64,000 bases of DNA, from positions 58,257-122,256 of the forward strand of contig JBNARI010000002.1 in the NCBI GenBank assembly GCA_049718765.1, read 5' to 3'. The notes beneath the pieces are model-generated. The model was given only the letters and a program-made list of their open reading frames with translations, was not told the DNA's origin and made no database searches. This stretch comes from JBNARI01 sp049718765. GTDB lineage: Bacteria > Bacillota > Sulfobacillia > DUMF01. Shown here piece by piece: positions 31,779-39,894 of this stretch; the first letter of the stretch is position 1, and every line of letters starts with the position of its first letter. Both the position numbers and the translations under genes were made by a program.

Positions 31779-32288
31779 GTGGAACGGAACAAATACATCA
31801 TTCGAGGGAAAGCGTGGAAGTTTGGCGACAACGTGGATACAGACCTTATCCTCCCGGGAATATACTTGAACACAAGTGACCCACAAGAACTGGCCAAGCA
31901 TTGCATGGAAGGCATCGATAAGCAGTTCGTCCAGAAAATCAGTCCAGGGGACGTTGTGGTCGCGGGGAGGAACTTCGGCTGCGGCAGTTCTCGGGAGCAC
32001 GCGCCCATCGCCTTGAAAGGAGCTGGGGTCAGTGCAGTCATTGCTGCGTCCTTTGCTCGGATCTTCTTTAGGAACGCAATCAACATCGGTCTGCCTGTGT
32101 TCGAGAGCCCAGAGGCAGCTGAGGCTATACAGCAAGGTCACACAGTGGAGGCAGACATGGCTGCTGGCGTCATTCGGGATTTGACTACTGGGCAAACGTT
32201 TAAGACGGCAGTGTTCCCACCCATAGTCCAACAGATAATCGATTCAGGAGGTCTAGTTGAGTACGTGCGCCGCCAGCTCTCTGCATGA
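31779..32288 (+). CDS. Aconitase-family dehydratase small subunit (LeuD-like)
   Basis: 169 residues with the swivelling domain: GKAWKFGDNVDTDLILPGIY, the substrate loop YLNTSDPQELAKH, NFGCGSSREHAP and ASFARIFFRNAINIGLP. The YL-type loop is like archaeal-type isopropylmalate/homoaconitate isomerases. GTG start with GAGGAGG 8 nt upstream; the stop of the large subunit lies inside this site, so translation is coupled. Confidence 0.9.
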   Translation: MERNKYIIRGKAWKFGDNVDTDLILPGIYLNTSDPQELAKHCMEGIDKQFVQKISPGDVVVAGRNFGCGSSREHAPIALKGAGVSAVIAASFARIFFRNAINIGLPVFESPEAAEAIQQGHTVEADMAAGVIRDLTTGQTFKTAVFPPIVQQIIDSGGLVEYVRRQLSA

Positions 32289-32315
32289 GCGGCGAGAATT
32301 GTCGGGGGTGTATCC

Positions 32316-33470
32316 GTGGAACTAGAATTCTGGTTGCCTACAAGGGTGGTTTTCGGCAAAGGAATACTCAAACAAGCTGCTCAGCTAATTGGCCAAGCAC
32401 TCCAGGGTAAGAGGGTCTTCCTGGTTACAGACCAGGGAGTTGCCAGTGTCGGAATCGTCTCGCCCCTTCTGGACCAGCTGACTGAAGCAGGGTACGTAGT
32501 CGAGGTTTTCGACAAAGTCCAGCCAAACCCCAGGGATGTGGATTGCGACGAGGGGGGCAAAGCTATTCGGCTTTTCGGCGCAGACATCGTGTTGGCAGTG
32601 GGTGGCGGTTCGGTGTTGGACAGCTCCAAGGCAATCTCCCTGTTGAGCACCCACGACGGTAGCATCCGGGACTACGAAGGGCGTAATCGGCTGGTGAGGG
32701 ACGTCACACCAATAGTCGCTGTCCCCACAACGGCTGGAACAGGCTCCGAGGTTACCCGTTCCGCAGTGATTACCGATACATCCCGGAAGTTCAAGATGAC
32801 AGTCAAGGACCCAAGGCTGGCTCCCCGGCTTGCCCTGGTAGATCCCGAGACCACGTACACGCTGCCCAGGCAGCTCACGGCATCCACCGGCATGGACGCC
32901 TTAGTGCATGCCCTGGAAGCTTTCACAAGCAGGAAGGCAAATCCTTTTTCGGATGCCTGGGCTTCTCAGGCATTGCAGCTGATCTTCCCCAACCTGCGTC
33001 CAGCCGTCCAGCATGGGGACAGGTCAGCCCGGGATAAGCTGATGCTTGGCTCTGTGATGGCGGGAGTGGCCTTTTCTCACGCAGACGTTGGCGCCGTTCA
33101 CTGTATGGCAGAAGCGTTGGGCGGCATTTACGACACGCCTCACGGCATAGCCAATTCAGTGTTTTTGCCGGTGGTAACCGAGTTCAACCTAGAGGCAGAT
33201 CCCGAAAAGCACGGGCAAGCAGCAAGGCTTTGCGGACTTGACATCCAGGGGCTCACACCAATAGATGCCGGGAAGCTGCTAGTGTCGCAGCTATATGAAC
33301 TGTCCAGGGACATAGGCATCCCTAGGCTCAGGGAGCTTGGTTACGTTAATCCAGCTGATTTCCAGGCTCTTGCACAACGTTCTTTCGTCAACGGCTCAAC
33401 ACCCAGCAACTGTAGGGCAATTACGGAACAGGACTACCTTGAGCTTTTCGAGAAGGCCTATTCTCTGTAG
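32316..33470 (+). CDS. Iron-type (family III) alcohol dehydrogenase
   Basis: 384 residues. NAD(P)-dependent, metal-binding: ILAVGGGSVLDSSKAI-type nucleotide loop (DIVLAVGGGSVLDSSKAI), PTTAGTGSEVTR, and metal ligands Asp/His in GMDALVHALE, HADVGAVHCMAEALGG and DTPHG. GTG start with GGGGG 7 nt upstream, 28 bp after the small dehydratase subunit. Co-transcription suggests a shared pathway, such as reduction of a carbonyl made from the dehydratase product. Specific substrate unknown. Confidence 0.9.
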   Translation: MELEFWLPTRVVFGKGILKQAAQLIGQALQGKRVFLVTDQGVASVGIVSPLLDQLTEAGYVVEVFDKVQPNPRDVDCDEGGKAIRLFGADIVLAVGGGSVLDSSKAISLLSTHDGSIRDYEGRNRLVRDVTPIVAVPTTAGTGSEVTRSAVITDTSRKFKMTVKDPRLAPRLALVDPETTYTLPRQLTASTGMDALVHALEAFTSRKANPFSDAWASQALQLIFPNLRPAVQHGDRSARDKLMLGSVMAGVAFSHADVGAVHCMAEALGGIYDTPHGIANSVFLPVVTEFNLEADPEKHGQAARLCGLDIQGLTPIDAGKLLVSQLYELSRDIGIPRLRELGYVNPADFQALAQRSFVNGSTPSNCRAITEQDYLELFEKAYSL

Positions 33471-33501
33471 CAGTACACAGAACAGAAACGGAGCGAAACA
33501 A

Positions 33502-34029
33502 TTGTTGAAGCCCATATCCTACAGCGTGGTGATAATCCCACCGCCACCCGTACGCACTCGGCTGGTGAAGCTCAGGCGCTTGAGTCCTCTATTGGACTCG
33601 GCCTTGCCCCCGCACATTACTGTTAAGTCCCCGTTTTTCCTGCGTCAAACAGGGGCAAGGGTGCTGGAACAAATCCGGCGGATTTGCAGCACCCTCCCCT
33701 CTTTCCCCATTCAACTCAAGGGGATTGGCTCCTTCGAGAGTACAGTCATATACGTGCAAATAGTACCAAGCCAAGAGCTTGTAACACTCCACACGCGCCT
33801 TGAGGAAGCGCTTGCAGGGTACGTGGAACCCATCGTCGAAGAGCACGACCCTAGGGAATTCTCTCCCCACCTGACCCTGGCTAGCAAGCTGTCGCCAGCT
33901 GAGTTTTCGAAGCTTCGGGCGCTTCTATCGGGGCGAACCTTCGAATGGGAGTTCAGTGTAGACCGTGTCTATCTCTTGAGCGGTCCTCCAAGGTCCAGGA
34001 TCGAAAGATCCGTGGAGCTTCTTCATTGA
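33502..34029 (+). CDS. 2',5' RNA ligase / cyclic phosphodiesterase-like (2H) protein
   Basis: About 175 residues. Two HxTx motifs, PPHITVKSP and FSPHLTLASK, define the 2H phosphoesterase fold (LigT/ThpR and YjcG-type). Starts at TTG 33502 (GGAG 8 nt upstream) or TTG 33505. Last gene of the rightward run, convergent with the divIC-like gene 6 bp beyond. Confidence 0.82.
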   Translation: MLKPISYSVVIIPPPPVRTRLVKLRRLSPLLDSALPPHITVKSPFFLRQTGARVLEQIRRICSTLPSFPIQLKGIGSFESTVIYVQIVPSQELVTLHTRLEEALAGYVEPIVEEHDPREFSPHLTLASKLSPAEFSKLRALLSGRTFEWEFSVDRVYLLSGPPRSRIERSVELLH

Positions 34030-34035
34030 AACCTC

Positions 34036-34374
34036 TCAGGGCACCTGCTTTATCACGTACTGGATTTCCCCGGGCTTCACCAGCCCGAGGCGCTCTCTGG
34101 CCTCCCTTTCAATGAACTCATCAGACTCCGCCTCTCGGAGCTTTTGGGACAATTGCACCAAATGCTCTTCATAGAAAGCGATTTGTTGTCGCACAGCTTC
34201 TTGCTCCATAACCAAGTCCCTGATTTTGAGTGCTCTGCTCAAGAACGAAAAGGCCATGTAACCCATGATTGCGTAAGTGCAAAACCTGGTGAGCTTACGC
34301 CTCACCCTCGCCTGCTGAGGTCTGTGCGCTGCAGCGCTCTTCATGAGCCTTTGCATTTCACGCGAGGCCATCAT
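34036..34374 (-). CDS. divIC: DivIC/FtsB-like septum protein
   Basis: 113 residues: basic cytoplasmic tail, one transmembrane helix (about residues 32-52), then a coiled coil (DLVMEQEAVRQQIAFYEEHL, QLSQKLREA) and the conserved end EREARERLGLVKPGEIQYVI. Part of the FtsL-DivIC-DivIB division complex in Firmicutes. ATG 34374 (or 34371) is 7-10 nt from GGGGAG. Its place in the yabP-yabQ-divIC run is as in Bacillus. Confidence 0.85.
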   Translation of the reverse strand: MMASREMQRLMKSAAAHRPQQARVRRKLTRFCTYAIMGYMAFSFLSRALKIRDLVMEQEAVRQQIAFYEEHLVQLSQKLREAESDEFIEREARERLGLVKPGEIQYVIKQVP

Positions 34375-34606
34375 TTCCGGACTCCCCTTCCGGCACTTCT
34401 CCAAAAATGGCTAAGGGATCGCCAGAAATCACGATCACCACTTCATAACCCTTGGTCTTGGCCCGGTTGAACAAGGTAGCAACAGAACTGGGCGCAATCC
34501 CCAATCTTGTGGCGATTTGCTCGGTACTGTATCCCATCTCTTTGAGCACCACAACCTGGCGTTCCCTGAAACTAAGCCTTTCGGCGCCTCGTATCTCAAT
34601 CTGCAT
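34358..34606 (-). CDS. Sigma-70-region-4-like HTH protein
   Basis: 82 residues: LSFRERQVVVLKEMGYSTEQ, IATRLGIAPSSVATLFNRAK is a sigma region 4/LuxR-type helix-turn-helix; the C-terminal 35 residues are not recognised. Too short for a full sigma factor. ATG with GGAGG 7 nt upstream. Its end overlaps divIC by 17 bp. Role unknown; perhaps a regulator of the sporulation/division operon. Confidence 0.72.
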   Translation of the reverse strand: MQIEIRGAERLSFRERQVVVLKEMGYSTEQIATRLGIAPSSVATLFNRAKTKGYEVVIVISGDPLAIFGEVPEGESGNDGLA

Positions 34607-34735
34607 CGCCTGTCCTCCACATAACTATCCACAGGTTTTGCACAATCTGTGGACAAATCTTGTACGCGTATTAACATAGTTCGCTATAAGTGCCCAGAAT
34701 CCTCCCAGGCATAGATCGTACGTAGGGAAAGAGCT
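34607..34735. other. Intergenic gap between yabQ and the HTH gene
   Basis: 129 bp. Two DnaA-box-like sequences in opposite direction, CTATCCACA (34625-34633) and TGTGGACAA (34648-34656), are seen; each differs by one base from TTATCCACA. No clear promoter. Confidence 0.3.
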
Positions 34736-35071
34736 TCAGTGAGGTTTGAGGCGCAGCAAAAAAGCCCTGAGGACGCTTGTCAGTTTGAAAAGCACCCTTG
34801 ATGTCACCTTACCGAAAGCAACGTAATACGCCCAGGCTCCAGCCAAGAAGCCAAGCAATGCGTAGGCGCGCAGGGATATCCAAGTTGCCCTCAACAGGGC
34901 CAGGGCGAACACAGCAGTGATTGAAGCCACAAGGGTCAGGTCACAAATTGCGCCTACGGTGCCCTTGAGACGCCAGGTATGCCTTACTGCCCTGTGGATG
35001 AGCACAATTAAACAAGCAACACCCCCAGCAAAAGCCATTAGGGCAAAGCCAAATAGTTGAGCCGGAGCCAT
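34736..35071 (-). CDS. yabQ: Spore cortex biosynthesis protein YabQ
   Basis: 111 residues with three to four membrane helices and the YabQ arrangement (FGFALMAFAGGVACLIVLI, ICDLTLVASITAVFALALL, LRAYALLGFLAGAWAYY). Required for cortex formation in B. subtilis. Preceded directly by yabP, as in other spore formers. Confidence 0.85.
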   Translation of the reverse strand: MAPAQLFGFALMAFAGGVACLIVLIHRAVRHTWRLKGTVGAICDLTLVASITAVFALALLRATWISLRAYALLGFLAGAWAYYVAFGKVTSRVLFKLTSVLRAFLLRLKPH

Positions 35072-35074
35072 AGC

Positions 35075-35371
35075 CTACCTGAAGAGCCTATCAAGCCAGC
35101 TCCTAGCCCCTCTTGGACCCCGGGGTCTCATCCCAGCTGAATACTGCAAGGAGTGAATGGTGCCCTCCACGTTGAAGCTCCCGCCCTGCACGTCCAACTG
35201 TTTGATCTTAAGCTCCTCACCCCTAAGCGTCAGCAGGCCATATTCTGTGTCCAGCACCACTTCTTCATCGTCGAAGCTCTCAACCTGGAGAACTCCCTTC
35301 ACGGAAACCACTTCGCGATTGGTAATCGTGACTTGGTGTTCGCCAACCACATCTAGCTCCCGCTCGTCCAC
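35075..35371 (-). CDS. yabP: Sporulation protein YabP
   Basis: 98 residues: EHQVTITNREVVSVKGVLQV, SFDDEEVVLDTEYGLLTLRG, LKIKQLDVQGG are typical of YabP/YqfC spore proteins. GTG 35371 has GGAGG 8 nt upstream; the GTG three codons earlier is too close. Spore-specific expression is expected from the family. Confidence 0.9.
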   Translation of the reverse strand: MDERELDVVGEHQVTITNREVVSVKGVLQVESFDDEEVVLDTEYGLLTLRGEELKIKQLDVQGGSFNVEGTIHSLQYSAGMRPRGPRGARSWLDRLFR

Positions 35372-35426
35372 CTTCGCCACCTCCAGTTGGCCAAGCGTCC
35401 CTTTGTAGATCTATATGCGCGTACGC

Positions 35427-35678
35427 TCAGGAAGTAGAATCCCGCCGCCTGACCATCTTGGCAGCCTCTTCAACGGTGGCGAACTCCCGTATTTCGTTCA
35501 CCAGGTATTCCGTTACTCTATCGCCTATCCTGATCTGAATAACGTCACCTGCTTTCACCTCAGTACTTGCCTTTGCAACTTTCCCGTTCACAGCAATCAA
35601 TCCGCCTTCGCACAATTGCTTGGCTATGGTTCGCCTCTTGATTATCCTGCTTACCTTCAGGAACTTGTCCAACCTCAC
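35427..35678 (-). CDS. rqcP: S4-domain RNA-binding protein RqcP/YabO
   Basis: 83 residues: MRLDKFLKVSRIIKRRTIAK, LCEGGLIAVNGK, AGDVIQIRIG form one S4 domain. RqcP works with RqcH in alanine tailing of nascent chains on stalled large ribosomal subunits. Start GTG. Keeps its usual place between hup and yabP. Confidence 0.9.
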   Translation of the reverse strand: MRLDKFLKVSRIIKRRTIAKQLCEGGLIAVNGKVAKASTEVKAGDVIQIRIGDRVTEYLVNEIREFATVEEAAKMVRRRDSTS

Positions 35679-35811
35679 TTTACCAGCACCCCCATGGACC
35701 CCCTTCAGCGTGGAAAGGCCAGATGGATGATCGAAGGGCCATCGCGTGTCACCACAGATGGCCCTTCAACCCAAGCCCAGATACCCTTTCTACCTTGGCA
35801 AGCGCATAAAT

Positions 35812-36087
35812 CTATTTGACCACGTCGTCCTTGAGTATTTTCCCAGCGCGAAAAACCGGTACCTTGGTGGCTTCTATGCTTATTTTCTCGCCAGTCCTGG
35901 GATTTCGGCCCTGCCTGGCTGCACGTTCCCTCACTTCGAACGTACCAAAGCCTACAAGGGATACCTTCTCACCACGGGCGAGGGCTTCCCGGATCCCCTC
36001 TATCACTGCATTAACCGCCTTTTCGGAATCCTTCTTGCTCAAACCCGCCTTGCTGGCCACCACATCCACCAGTTCCGCCTTATTCAA
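35812..36087 (-). CDS. hup: Histone-like DNA-binding protein HU
   Basis: 91 residues: NKAELVDVVASKAGLSKKDS, VSLVGFGTFEVRERAARQGR, NPRTGEKI, PVFRAGKILKD. The RNPxTG-type arm (GRNPRTGE) is present. TTG 36087 has GGGGAGGG 6 nt upstream; the frame to 36108 starts within that site. Nucleoid protein. Confidence 0.95.
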   Translation of the reverse strand: MNKAELVDVVASKAGLSKKDSEKAVNAVIEGIREALARGEKVSLVGFGTFEVRERAARQGRNPRTGEKISIEATKVPVFRAGKILKDDVVK

Positions 36088-36160
36088 TACGCTCCCTCCC
36101 CTTCCCAAGATAGATAGCCTGCCGAGCTAGCAAAACCGGTTTCATAGAGATAGTTCTCTG

Positions 36161-37627
36161 TCAACTTCTCAAGTCCTTCTTGGACTGCTCCCACAATTGG
36201 TCCAACTGCTCCAAGGTCAACTTTTCCAAGCACATACCCTTGCTCTTGGCCAAGCCCTCCATGAGTTGGAACCTCTTTACAAACCGGTCAACTGCGCTCC
36301 GCAACGCCACTTCAGGGTCCACCTTCAATTGCCTCAGGTAATTCACCACGCTGAAAAGCACGTCCCCCGCCTCAGCCTCAACCGACTCTTGATGCCCCCC
36401 ATTGAAAGCCCTGTCGAGCTCCCCAAGCTCTTCGAGCACTTTTGTCCTGGGACCTTCCGGGCTAGGCCAATCAAACCCCACCCTGGCCGCAGCCTCTTGC
36501 ACTTTCATAGCCTGCATGAGCGCGGGCAAGTGCCGGGGCACTTCACCCAGAAGCGAATCTCGCCCCGCCTCGTGGCCGACTTCTTCCTTTTTCAACTCGT
36601 TCCATCGCACGAGCACTTCCTGGGAAGTTCGTGCCGTGGCGCTACCAAAAACATGGGGGTGCCGTCTTATCATCTTCCGGTTTATGACTTCTATCACATC
36701 GTGAATACTGAAGCTACCTCGCTCCCTTGCAAGCTGTGCGTGGAGAACAACCTGCAGCAGTAAGTCTCCCAACTCCTCCTTGAGCTTATTCATATCCCCA
36801 GAGTTTACGGCATCCACAACCTCGTAAGCCTCTTCCACCACATAGGGCCTCAGGCTGTAGTGATCCTGAGCACGGTCCCAAGGGCATCCATGCTCACCGC
36901 GAAGCACAGCAACCGTCCGCACAAGCGAGTGCATCGAGCGCAACTGTTTGCCAGTTGCTAGGTGCACGCAAGTCAGGTGATCGATCCAGGAGAGCCTGTC
37001 CAACTTCCACAAAGGCACCCTCTCCCAGCGTTCCTCTCCAGGTACCCCAGCAGCACGTATCACGTCCACCGGGTGCTCGGAGTCAAACGTGCTCATCAGC
37101 TTCAGCTTGAGGCTACTCGCTACCATGCGATTGTACACCTGCATGAACACCAGGTGAGCAAAGCAATCAGCTTCGATCCCTTCGTCTGGAACTGCCAGGG
37201 CATCTACAACACCCAAGCCATCGGACGCATCCAATCCCAGCAAGGCAAGAACGGGGTCTAGGAAGCTGGGTGCGCTCAGTATTTCAAGGCGGAGGTTTTC
37301 CTCTTCACACTTCCTTCTCAGAAGGGGCACTACAGCTTCACCGAAGAAGGGGCTCCCTGGTACCCCCAAGGCCACGAGTTGTCCCTGGTTGGCTTGAGCC
37401 ACAACTGCCTCAGCAATGGTAAGGTAAACCTCCTCGAAACTTGAAGCTCTCTCGTAAACCTGGTCAAAGGCTTCAAAGCTTATTCCGGCTTGGCGCAACA
37501 CTGCTACTATCGGATGTTGCTGAGTGCGCAGGAACACCCGGTCAGCTTTCTTGAGCGCTTCAAGGTTTCGGGCAGGCAGCCATTGAGGACCACCAGGGCC
37601 CAGTCCAACCACCACAACATCTGTCAT
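36161..37627 (-). CDS. mazG: YabN: tetrapyrrole-methylase-like domain fused to MazG pyrophosphohydrolase
   Basis: About 488 residues. N-terminal SAM-methylase-like domain (VVVGLGPGGPQWLP, VALGVPGSPFFGEAVVPLL) joined to tandem MazG domains (GCPWDRAQDHYSLRPYVVEE, EAYEVVDAV, KEELGDLLLQV, RHPHVFG; second DWPSPEGPRTKVLEELGEL, EAEAGDVLFSVVNYL). Hydrolyses non-canonical or excess NTPs to NMP and PPi. Fused form is usual for Firmicutes. ATG 37627 is chosen over 37636 on alignment with GLGPGG proteins. Confidence 0.93.
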   Translation of the reverse strand: MTDVVVVGLGPGGPQWLPARNLEALKKADRVFLRTQQHPIVAVLRQAGISFEAFDQVYERASSFEEVYLTIAEAVVAQANQGQLVALGVPGSPFFGEAVVPLLRRKCEEENLRLEILSAPSFLDPVLALLGLDASDGLGVVDALAVPDEGIEADCFAHLVFMQVYNRMVASSLKLKLMSTFDSEHPVDVIRAAGVPGEERWERVPLWKLDRLSWIDHLTCVHLATGKQLRSMHSLVRTVAVLRGEHGCPWDRAQDHYSLRPYVVEEAYEVVDAVNSGDMNKLKEELGDLLLQVVLHAQLARERGSFSIHDVIEVINRKMIRRHPHVFGSATARTSQEVLVRWNELKKEEVGHEAGRDSLLGEVPRHLPALMQAMKVQEAAARVGFDWPSPEGPRTKVLEELGELDRAFNGGHQESVEAEAGDVLFSVVNYLRQLKVDPEVALRSAVDRFVKRFQLMEGLAKSKGMCLEKLTLEQLDQLWEQSKKDLRS

Positions 37628-37648
37628 CCACATCACCCGCTGTATAAC

Positions 37649-39226
37649 TTATCTTAGTAAGCCCAGCCTCTGCAGAACAAGGGCAAGGCGCTGCCCCACC
37701 ACAGGAATGACTTGAACGTCCTCCCTCTTCAACCCGCCTAGCAATCCCACACCCGCTGAATACACCAGCATGCCTCCAACTATAGCTAACAGGGTCGAAA
37801 CGTTGCCACTGTGTGTCAGCGCACGTGCAGCGGCATACATCGGCCTTAGGGCCGCAGCCATCACCAGGCAAGCAACCGATGGTGCAACCAGCATGTCCCT
37901 AAGGGACAGTAACCTTCCAAAACGTCGGGCGAGAGCTGTGAGGTTCAGTAACGCAGCAACGGCAAAGCCAACCACGGTGCCGTAGCAAGCCCCTCGAATG
38001 CCAACGGCGCTGGTGAGCCAGAGGGTGATGACAAACTTGGCGGAAGTGCCCCAGAGCAAATGCCGAACTGGCAGCTGCAGCAAGCCAAGTCCCTGAAGTA
38101 TGCCCGACGTGGTTTGCTGAAGCCCCATGAATACGGCGCTGGACGCAAGTGAGGCAAGCGGCACAGCAACGTCTGGGTCACGGAAAAGTAATATGGCGAT
38201 TTGCTCTGCCAGTACCCAGAGTCCAGTTGCAGCGGGCAACATCACTTGAAAGGTTAGGCGCAGCGCTGTGCGCATCCTTGCGGTAACGCGCTGGGCATCC
38301 CCCACTGCGCTGTCAGCGGCAATGGCTGGCACGAGGCTCACCTGCAGCGCCGCCGTGAGTATTGTGGGCAGGTTAACCAGGGGTAGGGCCGCACCGCTCA
38401 TTTCGCCGTACTGGGCAGTAGCTACAGGTACCGAGAGTCCAGCCGCCTGCAACCGCCAGGGCACAAGCGCCATGTCCACAATTTGTGTGAGGCCAAGCAC
38501 GCCAGACGCCAGGGACACAGGGATTGCAATCCTCAACACAGTTCCCATAGTCGGTACCGACACTCCTGCTGCACTGCTCCCAACGAATTTGGTAACATGG
38601 CTCTGGCGAAATACAGCCAACAGGTAAATCAGGCCTGCAACGGCACCAGTGACAGCGCCGAAGGTGGCTCCAGCGGCTGCAAACTCCACACCCCTTGGCA
38701 TGAGCAACACTGCCAAGAGCAACATGGTTATCACCCGCACAAGCTGCTCCACCACTTGGGATACCGCAGTGGGCACCATCTGCTGCAGGCCCTGGAACAA
38801 ACCGCGGTACGCTGACATAACTGAAACTAACAGCACGGCAGGGGATATTGCCGCAATGGATAGGGTTGCCCGGGAGTCATGGGTTACCCTGGCTGCAATC
38901 CATCCAGAAGCAGCAAAGAGCAGGCCGCCGAAAACCAACCCGCTAGCCGCCAAGAGAACAAGCGACGACTTGAAGGCTTCAGCCGCACCCTTGCGGTCGC
39001 CAGATGCTAACCGCTCTGCAACCAGCTTGGATATGGCCACGTTGATCCCTGAAGTGGAGAGCACCAACGCCATGCCGTATATGGGATAGGCCATCTGGAA
39101 AAGACCAAACCCCTGATCCCCAAGGATGGGATACAGGGGTATCCGGTAGACGGCACCCAGGAGCTTGGTCAGAAACGCCGCAGCTGTGAGTACAAAGGCG
39201 CCCTTAACAAACGATTCTCTGGGCAA
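37649..39226 (-). CDS. spoVB: SpoVB-type MATE/MurJ-like flippase
   Basis: 525 residues, about 14 membrane helices, MOP superfamily (KGAFVLTAAAFLTKLLGAVY, YRIPLYPILGDQGFGLFQMA). SpoVB/YtgP proteins move lipid-linked precursors for cortex or wall. TTG start with GGAAGG 10 nt upstream. Lies between spoVT and mazG as in Bacillus. Confidence 0.93.
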   Translation of the reverse strand: MPRESFVKGAFVLTAAAFLTKLLGAVYRIPLYPILGDQGFGLFQMAYPIYGMALVLSTSGINVAISKLVAERLASGDRKGAAEAFKSSLVLLAASGLVFGGLLFAASGWIAARVTHDSRATLSIAAISPAVLLVSVMSAYRGLFQGLQQMVPTAVSQVVEQLVRVITMLLLAVLLMPRGVEFAAAGATFGAVTGAVAGLIYLLAVFRQSHVTKFVGSSAAGVSVPTMGTVLRIAIPVSLASGVLGLTQIVDMALVPWRLQAAGLSVPVATAQYGEMSGAALPLVNLPTILTAALQVSLVPAIAADSAVGDAQRVTARMRTALRLTFQVMLPAATGLWVLAEQIAILLFRDPDVAVPLASLASSAVFMGLQQTTSGILQGLGLLQLPVRHLLWGTSAKFVITLWLTSAVGIRGACYGTVVGFAVAALLNLTALARRFGRLLSLRDMLVAPSVACLVMAAALRPMYAAARALTHSGNVSTLLAIVGGMLVYSAGVGLLGGLKREDVQVIPVVGQRLALVLQRLGLLR

Positions 39227-39277
39227 TGCAATCGGTCCTTCCTGCGTAACTCGTTTGAGCTTCAGATATTATATCAT

Positions 39278-39838
39278 TCACTGTTCCATTTGCTTGCCCA
39301 AAAACCCAGCTGCGGTGGTAGCCAGTTTCAGCTCCAGGTCCCCGAACTGCACGCCCGGCTCCCTGGAAGCTATGATAACGGCTCCAATTGGGTCTCCTCC
39401 AGCAACTATGGGAGCTATCACCTCGGCGGTGAACTTGCACCCTGCCTCGTCGTTGGTTATGCACTCCCTGCAGTACTTGTGCTCACCAGGTTTATTTATC
39501 AGCACCGGCTGTCTTTCTTCCATCACCTTTTCCACAGCCGGAGAAACTTGCTTGTTCAAGAACTCTTTCTTTGGCGCCCCAGCTACAGCAATTATGCTGT
39601 CCCTGTCTGCAATCATGGCCATGTGCCCGGTGGTCTCCGCCAGCGAATCCGCGTACTCTTTCGCGAAATCGCCCAATTCTCCAATGGGCGAATACTTCTT
39701 CAGGATCACTTCACCGTCTCGGTCTACAAATATTTCCAGAGGGTCGCCCTCGCGGATGCGAAGGGTTCTACGGATTTCCTTGGGAATTACCACCCTTCCC
39801 AGATCGTCAATCCGCCTAACTATTCCGGTGGCCTTCAC
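39278..39838 (-). CDS. spoVT: Stage V sporulation regulator SpoVT
   Basis: 186 residues. N-terminal AbrB swapped-hairpin domain (KATGIVRRIDDLGRVVIPKE, IRRTLRIREGDPLEIFVD) and C-terminal GAF-like domain (about 55-180). Regulates sigma-G genes in the forespore. GTG 39838 has GGGGGG 6 nt upstream and begins exactly with the conserved MKATGIVRR. Confidence 0.95.
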   Translation of the reverse strand: MKATGIVRRIDDLGRVVIPKEIRRTLRIREGDPLEIFVDRDGEVILKKYSPIGELGDFAKEYADSLAETTGHMAMIADRDSIIAVAGAPKKEFLNKQVSPAVEKVMEERQPVLINKPGEHKYCRECITNDEAGCKFTAEVIAPIVAGGDPIGAVIIASREPGVQFGDLELKLATTAAGFLGKQMEQ

Positions 39839-39894
39839 TGTCATCCCCCCTTCGGCCCGAATTTCACTGTTAGTATATAGGGGTTTAACCATTA

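Noticed and set aside
34625..34656. DnaA boxes as a chromosome origin
   Set aside because: Only two imperfect boxes, no AT-rich unwinding region and no dnaA or dnaN nearby.
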